Part shown: positions 6,207 to 11,980 of the stretch, one piece after another
Numbering within the stretch: position 1 is the first letter of the stretch
Layout of the letters: each line of letters starts with the position of its first letter
From: Synechococcaceae cyanobacterium
Lineage (GTDB): Bacteria > Cyanobacteriota > Cyanobacteriia > PCC-6307 > Cyanobiaceae
Reading direction: 5' to 3'
Assembly (NCBI GenBank): GCA_947460085.1
Contig: CANHGA010000028.1
Location: 1 to 13,968 of the forward strand
DNA length: 13,968 nucleotides
The notes under the pieces: generated by a model
Database searches by the model: none
Told to the model about the DNA's origin: nothing
What the model saw: only the letters and a program-made list of their open reading frames with translations
Program-made: the position numbers and the translations under genes

Positions 6207-7703
6207 TCACCGGGAGCTAATCCCCCTGGCCGCAGCCAACAGAGCCGCCTTGGTGGCCCCGTACACCTGGTCGGCTTCGGCGGGGCTGGTGGCCACGCAG
6301 GTCATGCCGAGCTTGCCAAATTCCGAAAGGCAGCCGAGTAGGTGAAACACGCTGCCGCGCAGGCGGGCTGGATCGTAGTGAAGGCTGGCCTCGGCCACAA
6401 TGTCGACCAGGTCGGCCGGGAGCAGGCCCCGCAGCTGGGGGTCGACCAGGTTGTCGGTGGCTCGGTAGTGGAGCGGCTGGCCCGTGGGCGCTAAAAACAA
6501 CCCGGTGGTGGGATCGAGCTGGCCGGTGGTGATCGCCCGCAGGGCCATGTAGGGATGGGTGGTGCCGCCCTGGCGCAGGTTCACCTCGATGGCCTGCACA
6601 TCCCAAACCCCGTTGATCCGCCGGGCGATGAAATCCACCGCGTAGCGCTCAAGGCAGCCCTCCTGAGCCAGGGCTTCACCCACGGCCTGGCCATGGCGCA
6701 TCAGCGCCACCCGGTAGGCGTCGTCTGCGGGAAAGCAACAGCCCAGGTAGGTCTGGCCGCCGGGACCGCCCAGGATCTGTTCATGGGTGGACAGCACATC
6801 CACCCCGCCGCCCGGATGGATCGTGCCCTGCACGCTGGGGGAGCTCAGGGCCTCACCGCCCTCAAGCCAGGCTTCCACCAGGGCACCCTGCTGCCCCACC
6901 AGCTCCCGCCAGGAGGCCGGCGGCATCGGCAACTGCTCCAGGGCCGAGCGAATCACGGCCCGCCGTTCAGCCCCCGAGAGCCCCTCCAGCTGGAGGGGCT
7001 CGAGCTCAAATCGGGCATTGCCCTCGCCGCTAAAGCCCTCATTGAGCTTGACCACACAGCGCCGTAAACCCGGATTGGCCTCCCAGAGTTCGGCGGTGGC
7101 TTCCGCCAGGTCATCGAGGTTGAACACCAGGGCGCTACCCGGAGGATGGGGCACCCCGCAGCGGGCAAAGAGCTCGCGGCTTCCGGCCTTGCTGCCCCAA
7201 TAGCCCAGGGCTGGATCGGTGCCCAACAGGGGAACCTGCAACACCTCCGAGAGCTGCTTTTCCAGCTCCGTCACCACATAGCAGCCTATGAAGCTGCGAC
7301 CAGGGCGCAGCATTTCCTTGATGCGCGCCAACAGGGCCGGCCGCTCGAGCAGTTTTTCCGTGAGCGGGCGGTTGGAGGCGTCGTCGGCATCAAACAGATG
7401 CAGGCGCCGGCGGGCATGGGAGGTGGGCACCCCCGGCAGGAGCTCCAACACCGAGTCCACCACCAAATCGGGCAGCAGCTTGCTGGTGACATAAACGGCC
7501 CGAACCCCGGGATCGCGCAGGCGAATCAGGGAGAAGAGCTGGCGCTCCTCGTAGTGATGGGCCCCCGTCACGAGGGCCATCTGGGCGGCATCCATGGTGA
7601 GCGACGGCACCATGAGCAGGTCGAAATCCGTCCCGTTGCCGTCGTACTCCCGGCCCCATTCCGGGAGCAGCTGCTGCTGGAGTTCGCGGAAACTAAGCGC
7701 CAT
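6207..7703 (-). CDS. ATP-grasp peptide ligase, PGM1-related
   Basis: This 498-residue protein resembles the PGM1 family, ATP-grasp enzymes that join a carboxylate to an amine; the named member ligates a ribosomal peptide in pheganomycin synthesis. A pre-ATP-grasp domain with LLMVPSLTMD is near residue 30. ATP-binding VVKLNEGFSGEGNAR lies at about 217-231, an acidic EAWLEGGE follows, and the metal site reads AIEVNLRQGGTTHP. The C-terminal PGM1 domain shows YRATDNLVDPQLRGLLPADL and GSVFHLLGCLSEFGKLG. The catalytic motifs look intact. It lies tail-to-tail with the Kir-like gene and divergent from a small secreted protein. The cyanobacterial substrate is unknown; a short peptide or amino-acid conjugate is the family-based guess. 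Confidence 0.8.
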   Translation of the reverse strand: MALSFRELQQQLLPEWGREYDGNGTDFDLLMVPSLTMDAAQMALVTGAHHYEERQLFSLIRLRDPGVRAVYVTSKLLPDLVVDSVLELLPGVPTSHARRRLHLFDADDASNRPLTEKLLERPALLARIKEMLRPGRSFIGCYVVTELEKQLSEVLQVPLLGTDPALGYWGSKAGSRELFARCGVPHPPGSALVFNLDDLAEATAELWEANPGLRRCVVKLNEGFSGEGNARFELEPLQLEGLSGAERRAVIRSALEQLPMPPASWRELVGQQGALVEAWLEGGEALSSPSVQGTIHPGGGVDVLSTHEQILGGPGGQTYLGCCFPADDAYRVALMRHGQAVGEALAQEGCLERYAVDFIARRINGVWDVQAIEVNLRQGGTTHPYMALRAITTGQLDPTTGLFLAPTGQPLHYRATDNLVDPQLRGLLPADLVDIVAEASLHYDPARLRGSVFHLLGCLSEFGKLGMTCVATSPAEADQVYGATKAALLAAARGISSR

Positions 7704-7813
7704 CAGACTTCAGCCGCCAGGGGCAAGGCATGGACTGCCCCCAGCTTCGGTGCCCCACCGGCCGGGTGCAACAGCCAAGCTTCAGAATGGGGCAGCCTGA
7801 AGTTGTGGATCCG

Positions 7814-8227
7814 ATGGCCCCGCGCCTGCGCCCTGCCCTGCTTGCCCTAGCAACCCTGGCCAGCACAGCGGCCTGCCGGCCGGCCCTGGCGGCTCCCTTC
7901 AGCTACAACCCCGTCTCCTTTGCGGGCTTCGCCAACGAGACCTACCGGCTGCAAGGCAAGGATGTGTTCTTCAAGAACCTGGGCCCCTGCGTGAAGGAAG
8001 GCCAGGGCGGCTACCGCTGCCTGGGCGGCGAGGCCCTGATTGGCGTGCCCCAGCAAAACGGCCGCAACTTCTGCAAGGTGGGGGCGGTTTGGTACGTGCC
8101 CTTTAGCCGCACCGTGCAGTACCGCACCACCACCTGCAGCTTCCGCAGCGACAAACAGCGGGTGCTCGATCAGAGCCAGGAGCTGCTGCGCAAGGGGCTC
8201 GACACCCTGGAGAACTACACCAAGTAG
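7814..8227 (+). CDS. Small secreted protein with four cysteines, unknown function
   Basis: The product is 137 residues from ATG 7814, chosen because it begins a textbook signal peptide: MAPRLRPALLALATLASTAA, then a likely cleavage after the ALAA near residue 31. The mature part of about 105 residues contains GPCVKEGQGGYRC, NFCKVGAVWYVPF and TTTCSF. That gives four Cys that could form two disulfides. It ends in a helical tail rich in Leu, Gln and Glu. I do not recognise the family. An in-frame ATG at 7730 would add 28 residues and hide the signal peptide, so it is less likely. The gene is divergent from the PGM1-like ligase (110 bases between starts), and its last 13 bases overlap the convergent sigma gene. 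Confidence 0.65.
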   Translation: MAPRLRPALLALATLASTAACRPALAAPFSYNPVSFAGFANETYRLQGKDVFFKNLGPCVKEGQGGYRCLGGEALIGVPQQNGRNFCKVGAVWYVPFSRTVQYRTTTCSFRSDKQRVLDQSQELLRKGLDTLENYTK

Positions 8228-8649
8228 TCGGCCAAGGGCAGCGGTGGCTGGCCGCAGGCGCGGCGGCACTCAAGCCACTCCGCCAGGCTCACCCCGCAGC
8301 GATCGGCAATCTCCTGATCCAGCAGGCCGAGCTGGTCGTAGCGCTGGGCCCGCTGCCACAGCTCCCGGAGGCGATGGCTGATGCGGGGCAGATAACGGCT
8401 GTCGCGCAGGTAATGGAGGAGTTCCCCTTTCACCTTGGGCACCACATAGCTCGAAGCCTTCCAGCCCCGCTTGGGATCAAAGCCCATGGCGGCCTTACAC
8501 AGGCCCTCATAGGCGGGGCCGATCAGGTCGTCGAAGGGCACGGCGGTGCGTCGGGCGAAGGCATGGGCCTGGTGGCGGGCCAGGTTGAGATGGGTGACCG
8601 CGAATTTGCGTTCGGCGTTGGTCATCACACGGCGAGCTACTGGAGCCAT
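8215..8649 (-). CDS. SigF-like sigma factor with regions 2-3 only (no region 4)
   Basis: The 144-residue protein from ATG 8649 shows sigma-70 region 2: VPFDDLIGPAYEGLCKAA, then FDPKRGWKASSYVVPKVKGE and LLHYLRDSR, which bind core polymerase and the -10 element. Next comes YLPRISHRLRELWQRAQRY and LGLLDQEIADRCGVSLAEW. This resembles region 3 of SigF/SigB-type group-3 factors (R-x-P-R-x-L-x-EL, then EIA-x-x-GVS). The protein stops about 20 residues later, with no region-4 helix-turn-helix for -35 recognition. Usual SigF proteins have about 250 residues. ATG 8625 is an alternative start. A TTG at 8709 would add a Pro/Phe-rich stretch that does not look coding. Its role in transcription is unknown. 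Confidence 0.7.
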   Translation of the reverse strand: MAPVARRVMTNAERKFAVTHLNLARHQAHAFARRTAVPFDDLIGPAYEGLCKAAMGFDPKRGWKASSYVVPKVKGELLHYLRDSRYLPRISHRLRELWQRAQRYDQLGLLDQEIADRCGVSLAEWLECRRACGQPPLPLADYLV

Positions 8650-8725
8650 GGGAAAAGGCAGGAAAGGGAACACAGGAATGTGGGGCCAAACAATCGGAAC
8701 CAATTCCAAAGAAACCCGGGCCTTT

Positions 8726-8806
8726 GCCCCACAACCATTCCCAAAAAAGCCTGATCAATACAGGGTTAGCCCCACAACCCTGCAGCCCCCCATCCCACAA
8801 CTGTGG
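8726..8806. repeat. GCCCCACAACC repeats and a CCACA-AC-TGTGG inverted repeat
   Basis: GCCCCACAACC occurs exactly at 8726-8736 and 8769-8779. A shorter CCCACAAC at 8794-8801 forms part of the inverted repeat CCACA-AC-TGTGG (8795-8806). They lie in the divergent promoter gap of about 265 bases between the SigF-like gene and the plus-strand hypothetical gene. They could be regulator-binding sites, but short C-rich repeats also arise by chance in this GC-rich DNA. Confidence 0.4.
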
Positions 8807-8914
8807 CCTTGGGGGCTCCACCCCTGTGGAGCGCTTTGACCTATCGCTGTGGGCAGCGAGCTGCCGCGACCGATGCGATGACAGATGCCGTTGCCCCTTG
8901 CATCCATCCCAGCC

Positions 8915-9325
8915 ATGGCCGCCCAATTACTGATCACCCGTCACCACCGCCAAGCCCTACGCAACGCCTGCGAGCGAGGCTTTTGGATGCCGCTTGCCCT
9001 GCCAGGGGCCCAAGCCCCCACCGTGACCCATCTCACCGCCCTGGCACCCGGAGGCACCACCATTGCGGCGATCGCCCCCGTCACGGCCATGGAGCCCTGG
9101 GACGACTCCGATGGACTCGAATCCTTTTTGCCCTTTCTCGGTGAGCGGCAGGTGCTGGCCAAGCCCATCCCCCTGGGCCACCACGGCCAGCTGGAGCAAT
9201 GGCTGCCTAAAAATCGGCACCAGCTCCAATTGATTCCGCTGGCAGCCCTATGGGCACCCCCTTGCCTGGGTGAAACTTTGGGAGCAGGCCTCAGCGAAAC
9301 ACTTGCTGTAACTCGCGCTGCGTAA
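8915..9325 (+). CDS. Hypothetical protein, unrecognised
   Basis: The product is 136 residues from ATG 8915 (an in-frame ATG at 8885 would add ten). It is soluble with no signal peptide. I see a basic N-terminus (LLITRHHRQALRNACERGFW), an acidic middle (MEPWDDSDGLESFLPFLG) and a compact GHHGQLEQWLPKNRHQLQL followed by IPLAALW that looks conserved. I do not recognise a family. Its last 35 bases overlap the 3' end of the convergent LuxR-type gene. It shares an upstream region with the SigF-like gene, so the two may be regulated together. Confidence 0.5.
   Translation: MAAQLLITRHHRQALRNACERGFWMPLALPGAQAPTVTHLTALAPGGTTIAAIAPVTAMEPWDDSDGLESFLPFLGERQVLAKPIPLGHHGQLEQWLPKNRHQLQLIPLAALWAPPCLGETLGAGLSETLAVTRAA
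9068..9075. repeat. HIP1 octamer GCGATCGC
   Basis: The palindrome GCGATCGC is the highly iterated motif of many cyanobacterial genomes. Here it lies inside the hypothetical gene, within the larger palindrome GGCGATCGCC. It supports a cyanobacterial origin. Confidence 0.7.
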
Positions 9326-10040
9326 CCAAACCATGGAAACAGCACCACAGCACGGCCTGGGCGCGATCACGCACGCCGATCTTTTGGTAGGCCTCGCTGA
9401 GGTAACGGCGAACGGTATCGGGTCGTAGGTCCATGTGGGCGGCGATTTCCTCCGTGTTGTAGCCCTTGCCGATCCGCTCCAGCACCGCCCGCTCCCGGCG
9501 GCTCAAGCAACTCGGGCTGCCAAAACGGCTGCCCGAATGGCTGGGCTGGCGCAACTGGGCCGCAAAATCGGCATCCACAAACGAACCGCCATGCAACACG
9601 GCCGACAGGGCACTCAGCAGCTGGCCATTGCCGACGGCATGGCTGCAACACAGCCCCTGAACCCCCTCCGCGGCTAACGCCTTGAGCCGGAGGGGATCCG
9701 TGCTGGCATCGAGCACGGCCATCACCAGCAGCGGGCGGCCAGCGAGCGTCCGGCGCAGCTGCATGATCAACTCCAACACCGAACCATCGGGTAGGTCATC
9801 GGTGCAGGCCAGCAACAGGGGCCCTTGGTCGGGAATGGGCAAGGCCAGGAGGGCCCCGATCGAATCGGCCCAAAGATCAATCCGTGGATAGGCCACCACC
9901 GCTAGGGAAAGCAGGGCATGGGAGCCTGTGCAAGCCAGCACTGTGAAACCCTCCAGGGCTGGTTCTAGGGCGGCCATCTGGGCAGGCAGCCGGCGTCGGA
10001 TATCAGCGGAGACACCGAAGAATGGCGCAGGGAACGTCAC
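9291..10040 (-). CDS. LuxR-type response regulator
   Basis: This 249-residue DNA-binding regulator has an N-terminal half resembling a response-regulator receiver. LLLACTDDLPDGSVLELIMQ at about 93-112 fits the strand-3 end with a possible phospho-acceptor Asp and the LPDG loop, but the usual acidic pair near the N-terminus is not evident, so phosphorylation is uncertain. The C-terminal LuxR/GerE helix-turn-helix begins with LSRRERAVLERIGKGYNTEE and continues through IAAHMDLRPDTVRRYLSEAY to QKIGVRDRAQAV, and looks fully functional. The start is GTG at 10040. It overlaps the stop of a short open frame by GTGA (see findings). It lies downstream of the sigma-factor gene on the same strand, with about 90 bases between. 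Confidence 0.75.
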   Translation of the reverse strand: MTFPAPFFGVSADIRRRLPAQMAALEPALEGFTVLACTGSHALLSLAVVAYPRIDLWADSIGALLALPIPDQGPLLLACTDDLPDGSVLELIMQLRRTLAGRPLLVMAVLDASTDPLRLKALAAEGVQGLCCSHAVGNGQLLSALSAVLHGGSFVDADFAAQLRQPSHSGSRFGSPSCLSRRERAVLERIGKGYNTEEIAAHMDLRPDTVRRYLSEAYQKIGVRDRAQAVLWCCFHGLVTQRELQQVFR

Positions 10041-10131
10041 ACCCAGGCAGCAAACAAAGCAAAGATGCCGCTAATCCAGAAAACCACAAGTGGGTCGCCA
10101 AAAACTAACGATCCGTTCCACCAGACCTGGC

Positions 10132-10833
10132 CTATCCCACCACCAGGTGCTGCTGCATTTTGGCCAGGGCCCGGTGCTCGAGGTTGGCCAAGCATCCCTG
10201 GCCCAGCGCCAACCGCCGGGCGATTTGGCGGGTGCTGAGGGGCTTGGTGCGCAGGTAGCGGTAGCGAATCACTTGGCGCTCTTGGGGCGTCAGTAAACCC
10301 AGCAACTCCCGCACCGGAACAACCCCCAGCCCTGAGCCAACCCCCAGCCCTGACCCGAGGCCCGGCTCCCACCAGACCTCAGGTGACGGCTGATGACCAA
10401 CCTCCAGCTGGGCCAACTCCAGCTGGAGCTTGAGACCGCGGATCGTGGCGGTGTGGTGGGCGAGGAAGGCAGCCCGCAGCCACGGCGTGGCATAGGTGGC
10501 AAAGGTGATGCCGCGGCAGGGGTCAAACCGCTCCGCCGCCCGCTGGAGCTGGATGGCGGCCTCCTGAAACGCATCGGCACTGGGGGCGCCCGGCACGGCC
10601 ATGCGCCCCCAGGTGTGCACGATCAAGCGCAGGTTGTGACGCACCAAGTGATCGCGGGCACGGCCACCGCTCTTGGCCACGGCCGAGGGAGCAGCCCCCG
10701 GCCCCCCGGGCCACTGCTGCCAGCGTTGAATCCGGCGAGCCAATTGGAGCACCGTGCTCGCAGCGAGGGGCTGGTAATGGCAGCTGGCCCGCAACCAATC
10801 GGCCAAACCAGGATGGAGGGCAAGGGGAGCCAT
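10132..10833 (-). CDS. Sigma-70 family RNA polymerase sigma factor, group-3-like
   Basis: This 233-residue sigma factor has region 2 as ARDHLVRHNLRLIVHTW, a degenerate core-binding stretch, and RFDPCRGITFATYATPWLRA. Region 4 is LLTPQERQVIRYRYLR, then LSTRQIARRLALGQGCLANL and EHRALAKMQ, a clear helix-turn-helix for the -35 element. Between them, where region 3 should be, there is a shortened linker with the glycine-rich GLGSGLGVGSGLGV at residues 158-171, encoded by an 18-base tandem repeat. Its start lies 6 bases after the stop of the small membrane protein gene, which suggests one operon. It resembles the minor sigma factors of picocyanobacteria; target promoters are unknown. Confidence 0.75.
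   Translation of the reverse strand: MAPLALHPGLADWLRASCHYQPLAASTVLQLARRIQRWQQWPGGPGAAPSAVAKSGGRARDHLVRHNLRLIVHTWGRMAVPGAPSADAFQEAAIQLQRAAERFDPCRGITFATYATPWLRAAFLAHHTATIRGLKLQLELAQLEVGHQPSPEVWWEPGLGSGLGVGSGLGVVPVRELLGLLTPQERQVIRYRYLRTKPLSTRQIARRLALGQGCLANLEHRALAKMQQHLVVG
10321..10356. repeat. 18-base tandem repeat inside the sigma gene
   Basis: Two adjacent 18-base units begin AACCCCCAGCCCTGA at 10321 and 10339 and differ at one base (G versus C in position 16). They encode the Gly/Leu/Val linker between sigma regions 2 and 4. In-frame gain or loss of a unit would change linker length by six residues. Confidence 0.8.
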
Positions 10834-10839
10834 GGCCGC

Positions 10840-11124
10840 TCAGACCGACGTTTGCTTGGGTGATGCCGCAAAAACGGCGGCTTGGCCAGCCAGGGCCGCC
10901 CCCCCCAGGGCCAGTCCGGCCAAGAGGCCAATGCCCTGGGACACCGCATCGTCGATGCGCTGTTGGGAGGGACCGCAAAAGCCCAAGGCCGGCTGCACCT
11001 GCAGGTGGCGGTTCACATGGAGGCCCGATAACACCAGGCAATGGAGCAGACCCAAGCCCAGGGTGACCCCCTGGAAGCCCAGGATTCCGGTGGCAATCCA
11101 AACCACCAAACGGCGACAGTCCAT
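10840..11124 (-). CDS. Small two-helix membrane protein, unknown
   Basis: This 94-residue protein has two hydrophobic segments, LVVWIATGILGFQGVTLGLG at about residues 6-25 extending to 33, and IGLLAGLALGGAALAGQAAV at about 65-84. They are joined by a polar stretch with VNRHLQVQPALGFCGPSQQR. I do not recognise the family. It ends 6 bases before the start of the sigma-factor gene on the same strand. It could be a membrane partner or anti-sigma-like regulator, but that rests only on position. The ATG at 11124 faces the lysozyme leader; the intergenic gap of about 110 bases carries a long inverted repeat. Confidence 0.55.
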   Translation of the reverse strand: MDCRRLVVWIATGILGFQGVTLGLGLLHCLVLSGLHVNRHLQVQPALGFCGPSQQRIDDAVSQGIGLLAGLALGGAALAGQAAVFAASPKQTSV

Positions 11125-11144
11125 CGAAGCGGAAGCAAACAGCT

Positions 11145-11212
11145 CCCTAGGGTTCCGGCGCCCTCAAGAATCCAAGCGCCCCAAGCCTTTTACCGGCTTC
11201 GGAACCCTAGGG
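11145..11212. repeat. 13-base perfect inverted repeat with nested hairpin, lysozyme leader
   Basis: CCCTAGGGTTCCG at 11145-11157 pairs perfectly with CGGAACCCTAGGG at 11200-11212. The 42 bases between contain AAGCC-TTTTACC-GGCTT, an inner 5-base-pair hairpin directly abutting the right arm. It sits 21 bases upstream of the lysozyme ATG (11234) and in the divergent promoter region of the membrane-protein gene. It could be an operator for a dimeric regulator on each arm (each contains palindromic CCCTAGGG) or a leader-RNA structure. Confidence 0.75.
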
Positions 11213-11233
11213 CGCCTTTGCAATTCAAGCCCC

Positions 11234-11686
11234 ATGGCCCTCACCCCAGCCGGCTACCGCCTGATCCAATCCTGGGAAGGTTGCCGTTTACAGGCCTATC
11301 CCGACCCTGCCAGTGGCGGCGCCCCCTGGACCATTGGCTATGGCCACACCGGACCCGAGGTCAAACCCGGCCTGGTGATTAGCCAGCCGCAGGCCGAAGC
11401 CTGGTTCCGTAGCGATGTGGCCCGCTTTGAGAGCGCTGTCGACCGTTGCCTCCTACCCCAGTGCAAGCTCACCCCCCAGCAACGGGATGCCCTGGTGAGC
11501 TTCTGCTTCAACGTGGGGGCAGGGGCCTTTACCGCCAGCACCCTGGTGCGCCGCCTCAAGGCCGGAGAAGCGGTCGCCTCGGTGTTGGCCCAAGAGCTGC
11601 CGCGCTGGGTGCACGGACCCCATGGGCCCCTGCCAGGCCTGGTGAACCGGCGCCAGGCCGAAGTTCTGCATGCACGCAAAGCCTGA
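11234..11686 (+). CDS. GH24 lysozyme / endolysin
   Basis: This 150-residue lysozyme of glycoside hydrolase family 24 (T4/P21-type) cleaves the N-acetylmuramic acid to N-acetylglucosamine bond of peptidoglycan. The active site is visible: Glu15 in SWEGCRLQAY, Asp24 in YPDP, and Thr33 in WTIGYGHTG. A five-residue SGGAP insertion lies between Asp and Thr compared with T4. Conserved LTPQQRDALVSFCFNVGAGAF and LVNRRQAEVLH are also present. There is no signal peptide or signal-anchor, so export would need a holin or another route. No holin or spanin lies beside it, so it may be a domesticated phage gene. ATG 11234 gives the normal N-terminus; the frame is open far upstream but without coding character. 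Confidence 0.85.
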   Translation: MALTPAGYRLIQSWEGCRLQAYPDPASGGAPWTIGYGHTGPEVKPGLVISQPQAEAWFRSDVARFESAVDRCLLPQCKLTPQQRDALVSFCFNVGAGAFTASTLVRRLKAGEAVASVLAQELPRWVHGPHGPLPGLVNRRQAEVLHARKA

Positions 11687-11742
11687 GGGGGCTTTCTGTA
11701 GAAATACAGAGGACCTGGCATTCCCCTGTATTAGTCGATACA
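11678..11742 (+). terminator. Three consecutive small hairpins after the lysozyme gene
   Basis: Hairpin 1 is AAAGCC (11678-11683), loop TGAGGG, GGCTTT (11690-11695), enclosing the lysozyme stop codon. Hairpin 2 is TCTGTA (11695-11700), GAAA tetraloop, TACAGA (11705-11710). Hairpin 3 is TGTAT (11727-11731), a 6-base loop, ATACA (11738-11742). None is followed by a long U-run, so classic intrinsic termination is doubtful. Hairpins 1 and 2 share base 11695 and are mutually limiting. Confidence 0.5.
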
Positions 11743-11764
11743 TTGCAAGAAACGCATAGGTCCT

Positions 11765-11965
11765 TTGCGCGTTACCCACCTCGAAGACGAGCACCTCATC
11801 AGCCTGAGCTCCCAGGAAGCTTCCGCCCTGGTGGATGCCTGCGCGATGGTGTTGATCGCCGCTGAATCGGTGCCCGAGGTGGCCCTTCCGCCCACTGTGA
11901 CCAGCGTGCTTGCCAGTGTTTTTGAGCACCTCAGCGCCACCGCCAAAGCTGCCCAATCCGCCTAG
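11765..11965 (+). CDS. Small hypothetical protein (66 residues)
   Basis: The frame begins at TTG 11765 and encodes VTHLEDEHLISLSSQEASAL followed by VDACAMVLIAAESVPEV and LASVFEHLSATAKAAQSA. This is a soluble, acidic, helical small protein with no signal peptide and one cysteine. I do not recognise the family, though codon use resembles its neighbours. No ATG or GTG precedes it in frame before the stop at 11732, so TTG is the only usual start. It is convergent with the arsenite exporter gene, 15 bases away. Confidence 0.45.
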   Translation: MRVTHLEDEHLISLSSQEASALVDACAMVLIAAESVPEVALPPTVTSVLASVFEHLSATAKAAQSA

Positions 11966-11980
11966 GCCTGGAGTTGAACT

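Noticed and set aside
7146..7850. Plus-strand open frame of 234 codons
   Set aside because: Antisense to the PGM1-like ligase for most of its length, with no domain signal.
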